DNA from: CAVSRC01 sp963785065
Lineage (GTDB): Bacteria; Pseudomonadota; Alphaproteobacteria; Rhizobiales; Kaistiaceae
NCBI GenBank assembly: GCA_963785065.1
Contig: CAWATX010000002.1
Location: 558,001-622,000 of the forward strand
Reading direction: 5' to 3'
DNA: 64,000 nucleotides
Shown: positions 57,828-64,000 of the stretch, piece by piece
Numbering within the stretch: position 1 is the first letter of the stretch
Layout of the letters: each line of letters opens with the position of its first letter
Position numbers and translations under genes: made by a program
The notes under the pieces: model-generated
Told to the model about the DNA's origin: nothing
Database searches by the model: none
Seen by the model: the letters and a program-made list of their open reading frames with translations, nothing else

Positions 57828-58865
57828 ATGAGAGGCAGGAAACGACGCAGCGCCTGGCGCGGATGGTTGATCGGCATCCTGGTGCTGATCCCGGTGCTGT
57901 GGATCGGCTACTGGTACGCGGCCCACGAGATCGCCAACGCCGTCGTCGACCGGGTCACCACGCGGCAGGTCGCCGGCGGCCGTTTCGCCTGCACCGGCGA
58001 GAGCCTCGGCGGCTTTCCGCTGCGGCTCGATTTCGGCTGCACCCGGGCAGCCTATGGCGACGGCCCGGAGGGAACCGGCGAGCGCCTCTCGGCGGCGCTC
58101 GGCGGCGTGAACGCCAGCGCCCCGCTCTACCAGCCCGGTTATGTCGAGGCGACGCTGGTGAGCCCGCTGGTCGTCAACGCTCCCGCTGCCGGCATCGCCG
58201 TCACCACCCAATGGTCCGACGCCAGCACCACGGCCACCGCCGGCCTCGACGGCCTGAAGAGCGCCACCGCCATCTTCCACAGCCTCGATTTTTCCAGCGC
58301 CGGCGGCCCGGCTCTGCCGGTGAAGGCGTTGACCGCCGAGCTTGCCGAAGCCAGCGCCACGCCGGCCGGCGACAGGGCCTACCGTTTCGCTGCTTCCGCC
58401 CGCAACCTCGAGGTCGTGCGCAGCAACGGCCGCACGATCCCGCCGATCAACGGCGAGGCCGACATCACCGCGCTTGATTTCGGCGCCTCGCTTGGCACCG
58501 ACCCGCGCGCCGCGCTCAGGGCCTGGGCCAAGGCCGGCGGCAGCGCCCGCATCGACCGGCTGCGCCTGGCAGCCGGTGACGCCATCGCCGACGCCGAGGG
58601 CACGCTTACCATCGGCGCCGACGGCCTCCTCTCCGGCAAGCTCACCGTGCGCCTGAGCAACCCGGACGCCTTCGTCGCGCTGGCCGAGGCGATCAAGCCC
58701 GGCGCGGCCAAGGAGGCGAACAAGATCCTGGGGGTGCTGACGGCACTCACCGTGCCGGTCGACACCCCCGATGGTCCCGCGCGCCAGACGGCAGTGGTCA
58801 TCAGCCGGGGCCTGGTCGCCGTCGGCATCCTGCCGGTCGGCTTCATTCCGCCGATCCGCTTCTGA
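57828..58865 (+). CDS. DUF2125-family protein
   Basis: 345 residues. A basic N-terminus (MRGRKRRSAWRG) is followed by a single anchoring helix (WLIGILVLIPVLWIGYWYAA), then a periplasmic region with repeating beta-strand segments like VAGGRFACTGESLGGFPLRLDFGC, typical of DUF2125/AsmA-like lipid-groove proteins. It ends at GILPVGFIPPIRF. Function is not established. The start is 76 bases from the divergent ChaC-like gene. Confidence 0.83.
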   Translation: MRGRKRRSAWRGWLIGILVLIPVLWIGYWYAAHEIANAVVDRVTTRQVAGGRFACTGESLGGFPLRLDFGCTRAAYGDGPEGTGERLSAALGGVNASAPLYQPGYVEATLVSPLVVNAPAAGIAVTTQWSDASTTATAGLDGLKSATAIFHSLDFSSAGGPALPVKALTAELAEASATPAGDRAYRFAASARNLEVVRSNGRTIPPINGEADITALDFGASLGTDPRAALRAWAKAGGSARIDRLRLAAGDAIADAEGTLTIGADGLLSGKLTVRLSNPDAFVALAEAIKPGAAKEANKILGVLTALTVPVDTPDGPARQTAVVISRGLVAVGILPVGFIPPIRF

Positions 58866-58883
58866 CGGCGTCCAGGGAACCGA

Positions 58884-58909
58884 CCGGCCGCGCCCGCAGG
58901 CGCGGTCGG
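58884..58909. terminator. Hairpin between convergent DUF2125 and BMP genes
   Basis: CCGGCCGCGCC-CGCA-GGCGCGGTCGG, an 11-base stem (one wobble) with a tetraloop, between the two convergent stops. No T tract follows on either side, so termination would be weak. Confidence 0.5.
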
Positions 58910-58934
58910 CGCCACCCGGGACGATAGTCATACG

Positions 58935-60044
58935 TCAGGTGATCGAGCCGACGATGCCCTCGACCAGATAGTCGGTGCCCCACAGCGAACCGTCGTAGAG
59001 ATCGAGCGTCTTTTCGCTCACCACCTTGCCGTCGTTGGTGCGTACCGGACCGGTGAAGATCGGCTTGTCGGCGCGCATGTCGTCCATCGCCGCCATTGCC
59101 GCCTTGCGCGCGGCATCGCTGGCACCCGCACCGAACGGCGTACTCTGGACGTAGTCCTTGTCATATCCACCCTGAGTGATGTTGGGCAACGGCTTGCCGG
59201 CAGCCAGCAGCTTCGCAAACGAGCCGTAGATCGTGCCCCATTTGAACTCCGCCCCTGTGATGAAGCCCTTGGGCGCCAAGTTTGCCTGCGAGGTGCCGTA
59301 GCCGACCGTCTTCATGCCGCGCGCCTCGGCGGTCTCGATCACGATCTTGGGGCTGTCGACGCGGGTGGCAAGTACGTCGCAGCCGGCGTCGATGAGGGCG
59401 TTGGTGGCCTCGGCCTCACGCACCGGCAGCGACCAGTCGCCGGTGACAATGATATGGACTGTGGCATCCGGATTGGTCTTGCGCACGCCGTAGGCGAAGG
59501 AATTGACGTCGCGCAGGACGACGCCGATCGGCTTCGGCACGACGAAGCCGACCTTGTTCGATTTCGTCGACAGGCCGGCAGCGACGCCGTTCACATAGTG
59601 CCCCTGGTCGATATAGCCGTAATAGCCGCCGAGGTTCATCGGGTCCTTGTCCGCCGACCACAGCGTGGTCGGATGGCGGAAGATGACGTCCGGATATTTC
59701 CTGGCGAGGTCGATCATGAAGGGATCGAAGTAGCCGAACGAGGTACCGAAGATCAGCTTGGCGCCATCGAGCTTGATCATGCTCTCCATGGTCTTCACCA
59801 CGGCGTCGGTCTCGGGAACGTTCTCCTCCTCGACCACCGTCACGTTGGGTAGCGCCTTGAGCACCTCGGCACCGACGGCATGCGACTGGTTCCAGCCGAA
59901 ATCGCCACGCGATCCGACATAGACCATGCCGATGGTGAGCTTGTCGGCGGCGGCGGCAGGTCGCATGCCGCCGATGGCGGTCAATCCGAACGCGGCGGAG
60001 CCTGCGAGTAATGAGCGCCGCGTGAGTGCATGGTCAGTCTTCAT
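58935..60044 (-). CDS. BMP-family substrate-binding protein with Tat signal
   Basis: 369 residues from MKTDHALTRRSLLAG. The N-terminus is a twin-arginine signal (TRRSLLAGSAAFGLTAIGG ending PAAAAD), so the protein is exported folded. The BMP/Med fold follows: IGMVYVGSRGDFGWNQSHAVG, FGTSFGYFDP, VIFRHPTT and GVVLRDVNSFAYG. Characterised BMP proteins bind purine nucleosides or related ligands for an ABC importer. No permease or ATPase gene is nearby, so it is an orphan. It lies 118 bases downstream of the flavin reductase gene. Confidence 0.86.
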   Translation of the reverse strand: MKTDHALTRRSLLAGSAAFGLTAIGGMRPAAAADKLTIGMVYVGSRGDFGWNQSHAVGAEVLKALPNVTVVEEENVPETDAVVKTMESMIKLDGAKLIFGTSFGYFDPFMIDLARKYPDVIFRHPTTLWSADKDPMNLGGYYGYIDQGHYVNGVAAGLSTKSNKVGFVVPKPIGVVLRDVNSFAYGVRKTNPDATVHIIVTGDWSLPVREAEATNALIDAGCDVLATRVDSPKIVIETAEARGMKTVGYGTSQANLAPKGFITGAEFKWGTIYGSFAKLLAAGKPLPNITQGGYDKDYVQSTPFGAGASDAARKAAMAAMDDMRADKPIFTGPVRTNDGKVVSEKTLDLYDGSLWGTDYLVEGIVGSIT

Positions 60045-60162
60045 CGTCGTATCTCCTGTCTCCGGGCCGGCCGGAGGCCGTCCGCCGGCCGCGCACAATT
60101 CACCGTTCGCCGGCGACACGCTCGCCGGCGGCACACAATCGGTTCCAGGGCTACCTCTCCCT

Positions 60163-60861
60163 CTAGCCGCCGCTTCCAGAAGCCCGTCCCGAGCCGCCGT
60201 TCCGATTGGAACGGACGGACACGCGGCGGTTCTCCCAGTCGGCAACTGTCATTGTTGGCAAGTCGAACGTTTCGCCAGTGCGCACGTAGCCGTGGCCGCC
60301 CATGCGGCCGATGGCGTCGAGGCGCACCGGGTCAATGTGGAAATTCGAAAGGTCGATCACATCGGCACGGGCGTGCATGCCGATGACCTCGCCGAGCACG
60401 ATCTCGCGCGAATGGCCGATGTCCAGCGTGATGAACCGCCGGCATTCGAACGACACCGGCGATTCCGCAATACGCGGGCTGGCGACCTCGATTCCCGGCA
60501 GCGGCGTCAGTCCCGCAAGCGCCACCTCATCGACGCCCTCGTCGAACGGGACGGCACCGACGTTCATCGCCTCGAGGATCGCGTCGGAGACGATGTTGAC
60601 GGTGAATTCGTCGGTCAGCCTGATGTTGCGGCCCGTGTCCTTGCTGGCGCGCCCTTCGCGATACTCGATGCCGAGGGCGACGAGCGGCGGATCGGCCGAC
60701 AGGCAGTTGAAGAAGCTGAACGGAGCCGCATTGACGCGACCGCTCGCGTCGACCGTGGTGACGAAGGCGATCGGCCGCGGCACGATCGAGCCGATGATCA
60801 GCTTGTAGCGCTGACGCGGCGTCAGTTCGCGGAAGTCGAGGTGGATGTGATCGGCGCTCAT
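60163..60861 (-). CDS. Flavin reductase-like domain protein
   Basis: 232 residues. The FMN-binding split-barrel motif IIGSIVPRPIAFVTTVDASGRVNAAPFSFFN is intact but divided over two segments, and it is followed by PPLVALGIEY and KDTGRNI. Proteins of this type reduce flavins for a partner oxygenase, or act on flavin-linked substrates themselves; no partner oxygenase is seen here. The start overlaps the GntR stop as ATGA, so the reductase is translated with the regulator. Confidence 0.86.
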   Translation of the reverse strand: MSADHIHLDFRELTPRQRYKLIIGSIVPRPIAFVTTVDASGRVNAAPFSFFNCLSADPPLVALGIEYREGRASKDTGRNIRLTDEFTVNIVSDAILEAMNVGAVPFDEGVDEVALAGLTPLPGIEVASPRIAESPVSFECRRFITLDIGHSREIVLGEVIGMHARADVIDLSNFHIDPVRLDAIGRMGGHGYVRTGETFDLPTMTVADWENRRVSVRSNRNGGSGRASGSGG

Positions 60862-61616
60862 TGGCCCTTCCCCCTGCCCGACTTGCGCCTGTCGAGATCG
60901 ACCACGTTGACCACGCCGGCGACGGCGCCGTAGCGCGAGAGGACCGCGGCCAGCGGCTCCGGCGCCGTGCGATCCTTGAGCAGCGCCCGCGCCTCCACCG
61001 AGCCGACATGCTCGTCCATCAGCGCCACCGCGCGCTCGGCATCGCCGGTTCTCAGCGCCGCGATAATCTCCTGATGCTCATTGACGGCGCACTCGGACGA
61101 ATGTGGCCGGCCATAGACCGCAAGGATCAGCGAGCAGCGCGAAACGACCTCGGTGAGGTACCGCAGGAGCAGCCGGTTTCCCGCCATCTCGGCGAGCTTC
61201 AGGTGGAATTCGCCGGCAAGCCGGATCGCCACCGCCGGGTCGGACGCGGTCGCTGCCATCTCCTCGCGCACGTGCCCCTCCAGCGCGCTGCCGAACGATG
61301 GCTGCCAGTGATCGATCACCAGGCGGACCACCTGCCGTTCGAGGCACCGGCGCACTTCGAAGATCTCCCGTGCTTCGTCCAGGCTCGGCCGCGCGACCGT
61401 CGCGGTGCGTTTGCCGCCCGTCTCCACCAGGCCCTCGGAATGGAGCCGTGCCAATGCCTCGCGCACCAGCGTGCGGCTGATCCCGAAAGACGCGCCGATC
61501 TCGTCTTCGGGCAGCTTCGTACCCGGCCGCAATTGCTGATCGATGATGGCCTGGCGCAGCGCGTTGTAGGCGATGTCGCGGCGCGAGGTGATGGACGGGT
61601 TGCTCACGATCGTCAT
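60858..61616 (-). CDS. GntR-family regulator with FCD ligand domain
   Basis: 252 residues from MTIVSNPSI, which follows a GGAAC/AGGA site. The winged helix-turn-helix (about 15-80) contains LRPGTKLPEDEIGASFGISRT and REALARLHSEGLV in separate helices. The FCD domain (about 95-220) shows metal-binding candidates in EFHLKLAEMAGN and the late VNEHQEIIAALR. It probably senses an organic acid and controls both the flavin reductase operon and the divergent genes. GTATAC palindromes stand in the promoter region. Confidence 0.92.
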   Translation of the reverse strand: MTIVSNPSITSRRDIAYNALRQAIIDQQLRPGTKLPEDEIGASFGISRTLVREALARLHSEGLVETGGKRTATVARPSLDEAREIFEVRRCLERQVVRLVIDHWQPSFGSALEGHVREEMAATASDPAVAIRLAGEFHLKLAEMAGNRLLLRYLTEVVSRCSLILAVYGRPHSSECAVNEHQEIIAALRTGDAERAVALMDEHVGSVEARALLKDRTAPEPLAAVLSRYGAVAGVVNVVDLDRRKSGRGKGQ

Positions 61617-61640
61617 CCGGTGTTCCTGTTGTTTTATTTT

Positions 61641-61648
61641 CGTATACG
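61641..61648. promoter_or_regulatory. Candidate GntR/FCD operator 1
   Basis: CGTATACG, an eight-base palindrome 25-32 bases upstream of the GntR start, in the middle of an AT-rich divergent region. FCD-type GntR proteins often bind TnGTATACnA-type dyads. Confidence 0.5.
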
Positions 61649-61770
61649 CAATTGATGGCGACAAGTATGCGAAATGCGCAAAGAATCATCAACGTTTGCC
61701 CAGAATTCGGGCTTCCTTCGCAGCTCTAGCTGACTAGTCTGCTATCAATAGATGAGAAAATTCCGCCGTC

Positions 61771-61781
61771 AGGTATACAAG
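61771..61781. promoter_or_regulatory. Candidate GntR/FCD operator 2
   Basis: AGGTATACAAG contains the same GTATAC core as site 1, 20-30 bases upstream of the ribbon-helix-helix gene and about 120 bases from site 1. It overlaps the region where the promoter of that gene is expected. Confidence 0.5.
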
Positions 61782-61801
61782 ATTTCGAGGGGGCGTGGCG
61801 A

Positions 61802-61981
61802 ATGGCAACCACCGAGACCGAGCGGCCCGGCGCCGGTCACCGCGTCGTGCTGCAGCTCAACCAGCAGCAGCTCGAACTGATCGACCGCACCATTGCCGAA
61901 GGCGCCGCCAGAGATCGTGCCGAACTGGTACGTCTGGCGCTTCGCGAATATGCGGCGGCACATCAGGCGAGGCAGCAATGA
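61802..61981 (+). CDS. Small ribbon-helix-helix-like protein, 59 residues
   Basis: The ATG follows GAGGGGG at ideal spacing. The protein has a strand-like segment RVVLQLNQQQLELIDR followed by two helices, EGAARDRAELVRLALREYAA, which is the pattern of MetJ/Arc/CopG-type DNA-binding dimers. The stop overlaps the start of the DUF1989 gene as ATGA. It could be an autoregulator of this unit, or a remnant antitoxin, but no toxin is adjacent. It is small enough to be missed by gene callers. Confidence 0.72.
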   Translation: MATTETERPGAGHRVVLQLNQQQLELIDRTIAEGAARDRAELVRLALREYAAAHQARQQ

Positions 61982-62910
61982 GCGCCCGCCGCATGATCAG
62001 GGAACTGCGGATCGAGCCCGGCACCGGCAAGGCAATCGAGCTCGGCAAGGGCCAAGTGCTGCGCATCAAGCAGATCGACGGCAACCAGTGCGTCGATTTC
62101 AACTGTTTCAATCTGCACGACCACAAGGAATTCATGCATTGCGGGCGGACGCGCACCGTGCACGGCTTTCACCCGAGCGCCGGGTCGTTCCTGTGGTCGG
62201 CGCCGCCGCGCGAGAACGCGATGCTCTATTTCCTCACCGACACGGTCGGCCGCAACGACGTGCTGTTTCCGCGCTGCAGCGCCTTCCTCTATGAGAGCGC
62301 CTACGGATTCGACGTGCACACCAACTGCCATGACATTCAGGCCGAGGCCCAGCGCGAATACGGGCTGACGCCTGACGACGTGCATGACAGCTTCAACTTC
62401 TTCATGTGCACCGAGGTCGGCACCGACGGCAGCGCCACGATTACCCGCCAGAACTCGAAGGCCGGCGATCATGTCGAGCTCCTGGCGCTCATGGACGTTC
62501 TCGCCGTGCCCAATGTCTGCGGCGCCGACGTCATGCGCACCAGCAACTTTGCCCTCAAGCCGATCATGATCACCGTCTACGAGGCGAGCGACGCGGACCT
62601 TGCCGCCGTCCCACCCGTTCCGAGACTGAAGAGCCAGCGCACGCCAGCGCAATTCCGCAACGCCCGCATCAAGGCGACCCGGGAACTCTCCCGCGATCCA
62701 GACTACCGGCCGGAATTCGTCAACACGCCGATCGTGGAGAGCAACCTCGTCGTCGAGCTGACGGACGAGGAAGCCGGCCTGCTCGCCGCCCACGCCCGTC
62801 GTAATCTCTACGGGGCGGATGACGGCGCCGCATTGCGCGACATCCTCTTCACCTGGTGGGAGGAACGTTTCCTTGAAGCGGCCAGCGGAGCACCGTCGCT
62901 GACGACCTAG
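61978..62910 (+). CDS. DUF1989 protein (urea carboxylase-associated / carboxyguanidine deiminase-like)
   Basis: 310 residues from MSARRMIREL. The DUF1989 core is clear: VLRIKQIDGNQCVDFNCF, YLTDT-like YFLTDTVGRNDVLFPRCSA, the cysteine in HTNCHDIQ, and FNFFMCTEVG. A pair of DUF1989 proteins in urea-carboxylase operons acts as carboxyguanidine deiminase in guanidine use; here there is only one, longer than the typical subunit, with no carboxylase in the window. The start is coupled to the small ribbon-helix-helix gene. The C-terminal tail overlaps tyrA tail-to-tail by four bases. Confidence 0.85.
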   Translation: MSARRMIRELRIEPGTGKAIELGKGQVLRIKQIDGNQCVDFNCFNLHDHKEFMHCGRTRTVHGFHPSAGSFLWSAPPRENAMLYFLTDTVGRNDVLFPRCSAFLYESAYGFDVHTNCHDIQAEAQREYGLTPDDVHDSFNFFMCTEVGTDGSATITRQNSKAGDHVELLALMDVLAVPNVCGADVMRTSNFALKPIMITVYEASDADLAAVPPVPRLKSQRTPAQFRNARIKATRELSRDPDYRPEFVNTPIVESNLVVELTDEEAGLLAAHARRNLYGADDGAALRDILFTWWEERFLEAASGAPSLTT

Positions 62911-63836
62911 GTTTCGTCCTTGCCGTGGCGGCGGCCGAAGTCGGGCGCCGCGGTCTCCTGGCCGGCGGCGATGATGCCGCGGCGGATGGCGCGGGTGCGC
63001 GTAAACAGCTCGAACAGCTTGTCGCCCTCGCCGTAGCGGATGAGCCGCTGCAGCGCGGTCAGGTCCTCCATGAAGCGGCCGAGCATCTCCAGCACCGCCT
63101 CGCGATTGTTGAGGAAGACGTCGCGCCACATGGTCGGGTCGGAAGCCGCGATGCGGGTGAAGTCGCGGAAGCCGCCGGCGGAGAACTTCATGACCTCCGA
63201 GCGGGTGACGGTTTCGAGGTCGTTGGCGGTGCCGACGATGTTGTAGGCGATGAGGTGCGGCACATGGCTGGTGATGGCAAGCACCAGGTCGTGGTGCTCG
63301 GGGTTCATGACCTCGACATTGGAGCCCAGGCGCTCCCAGAAATCGCGCATGCGCGCCACCGCCTCGGGGTCCGTCCCCGGCGGCGGCGTAAGAATGCACC
63401 AGCGATTGTCGAAGAGCTCGGCGAAGCCGGCATCGGGCCCGGAATATTCCGTGCCGGCGACCGGATGCGCCGGCACGAAATGGACGCCCTCGGGAAGATG
63501 CGGCTGCACCGCGGCGATGACCGAGGCCTTGACCGAGCCGACATCGGAGACGATGGCGCCTGGCTTGAGCGCACCGGCGACGGCCTCGGTGACGGCGCCA
63601 TAAGCGCCGACTGGAATGCACAGGATGACGCAATCGGCATCGCGCACGGCGTCGGCTGGATCGGCGTGATAGCTGTCGCCGAGGCCGAGTTCCTCGGCGC
63701 GCTTCAGCGTCGCGGCGCTGCGCGTCGAGATGGCGATGTGGCCGACCAGGCCGCCGCGTCGCGCGGCAAGCGCAATCGAGGCGCCGATAAGGCCGATGCC
63801 GATGAGCGCCAGGCGCTGGAAGACGGGCTCAGTCAT
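62907..63836 (-). CDS. tyrA: Prephenate/arogenate dehydrogenase
   Basis: 309 residues. NAD-binding GIGLIGASIALAA at the start, then ILCIPVG, the catalytic-region segment FVPAHPVAGTEYSGP and the helical dimerisation half with ITSHVPHLIAYN and GFRDFTRIAASDP. It oxidatively decarboxylates prephenate or arogenate to make tyrosine (cyclohexadienyl dehydrogenase type, no chorismate mutase fusion). It lies downstream of hisC, an order shared across Hyphomicrobiales. Confidence 0.95.
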   Translation of the reverse strand: MTEPVFQRLALIGIGLIGASIALAARRGGLVGHIAISTRSAATLKRAEELGLGDSYHADPADAVRDADCVILCIPVGAYGAVTEAVAGALKPGAIVSDVGSVKASVIAAVQPHLPEGVHFVPAHPVAGTEYSGPDAGFAELFDNRWCILTPPPGTDPEAVARMRDFWERLGSNVEVMNPEHHDLVLAITSHVPHLIAYNIVGTANDLETVTRSEVMKFSAGGFRDFTRIAASDPTMWRDVFLNNREAVLEMLGRFMEDLTALQRLIRYGEGDKLFELFTRTRAIRRGIIAAGQETAAPDFGRRHGKDET

Positions 63837-63866
63837 GAGATGCCGCCTTCTTCAATCGCCGCAGCA

Positions 63867-63894
63867 CCCTCTTCCCCCTTGCGGGGGAGAGGGG
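63867..63894. repeat. Short palindromic element between hisC and tyrA
   Basis: CCCTCTTCCCCC-TTGC-GGGGGAGAGGG folds into a stem with one bulge. Such G/C-rich short hairpins recur between genes in Hyphomicrobiales. It has no T tract, so it is not a clear terminator. Confidence 0.6.
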
Positions 63895-63915
63895 ACCCCC
63901 AAACCAACGCTGACA

Positions 63916-64000
63916 TCACGATCGCCCCGCCGACTTCTTGCCCATGAATTCGCTGAGCGCCGCGATCACCGCCTCGTTGGCCTCCGCGGAACCGATGGTC
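63916..64000 (-). CDS. hisC: Histidinol-phosphate aminotransferase, C-terminal end (partial)
   Basis: Only the last 27 or so codons are present. They begin TIGSAEANEAVIAALSEF and end MGKKSAGRS before the stop. The IxIGxxxEN-type pattern near the C-terminus, together with the tyrA gene on the same strand 79 bases downstream, fits HisC-type aminotransferases of the hisC-tyrA pair. The bulk of the protein, including the PLP lysine, is outside the window. Confidence 0.75.
   Translation of the reverse strand, partial: TIGSAEANEAVIAALSEFMGKKSAGRS

Noticed and set aside
57222..58931. A minus-strand frame extending the ChaC-like protein to 569 residues
   Set aside because: The N-terminal 390 residues lie antisense to the DUF2125 gene and have no similarity. 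The start at MSDFWVFGYGSL is normal for the family.

Overview
The window is GC-rich, densely coded DNA from an alphaproteobacterium, most likely of the order Hyphomicrobiales (Rhizobiales). The signs are the urease cluster layout, the block argH - lptM - lysA - TIGR02302 / hpt - zinc ribbon - ftsEX - ydcF - plsC - ChaC-like - DUF2125 with tyrA-hisC, PduO - rhomboid - etfBA - hbd, TTAA-N7-TTAA (CtrA-type) motifs, and short palindromic intergenic repeats of the kind common in this order. The genus cannot be fixed from the sequence alone. Nothing looks like a prophage, a large island or a complete insertion sequence. This is mostly core chromosome with small accessory cassettes.

Layout. 0-5.5 kb: end of ureC, a translationally coupled GNAT enzyme, a HAD phosphatase on the other strand, then ureE-ureF-ureG running without gaps into an enolase-superfamily dehydratase and an M20 amidohydrolase. 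5.5-10.8 kb: an MsbA-type ABC exporter followed by a secreted Het-C-like protein, a DCXR-like reductase, dedA, a tRNA-Leu(CAA) whose 3' end is duplicated 0.9 kb away, and dsbB. 10.8-19.8 kb, almost all on the minus strand: a molybdenum oxidoreductase with its flavin reductase, a DMT transporter, a nucleoside hydrolase, an aldo/keto reductase, a FeeM-type N-acyltransferase, a GGDEF/EAL protein and an alpha/beta hydrolase. 20-25.4 kb: a methyltransferase, a GH2 beta-mannosidase, a DUF389 protein, then an 886-base gene-free gap with strong RNA-like folding potential and a palindromic repeat. 25.4-31.4 kb: an HNH nuclease, a RES/Xre toxin-antitoxin pair, an HtrA-like protein that has lost its catalytic triad, and a MacAB-type efflux set. 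31.5-40 kb: repair, tRNA-modification, transport, receiver and short-chain dehydrogenase genes, and an ArsR-controlled SRPBCC/VOC operon. 40-44.3 kb: HIG1 protein, PduO adenosyltransferase, rhomboid, ETF and 3-hydroxybutyryl-CoA dehydrogenase. 44.3-45.9 kb: a 27-codon remnant of a diguanylate cyclase beside the intact gene. 45.9-64 kb: the conserved housekeeping block, interrupted at 58.9-62.9 kb by a catabolic-looking cassette.

The most interesting unexplained unit is that cassette. It has a GntR/FCD regulator coupled to a flavin reductase, with an orphan Tat-exported BMP-family binding protein downstream. Divergent from it is a 59-residue ribbon-helix-helix-like protein, translationally coupled to a DUF1989 (urea carboxylase-associated / carboxyguanidine deiminase-like) enzyme. 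GTATAC palindromes lie in the shared control region. Other points for follow-up are the triad-less HtrA-like protein, the receiver without its acidic pair, the pseudoknot-capable intergenic region, the tRNA-Leu attachment-site-like repeat, the 131-base antisense overlap of hpt with a TIGR02302 gene, and a perfect CtrA-type box ahead of ftsEX.

All calls come from reading translations and motifs by eye. No database or folding program was run.
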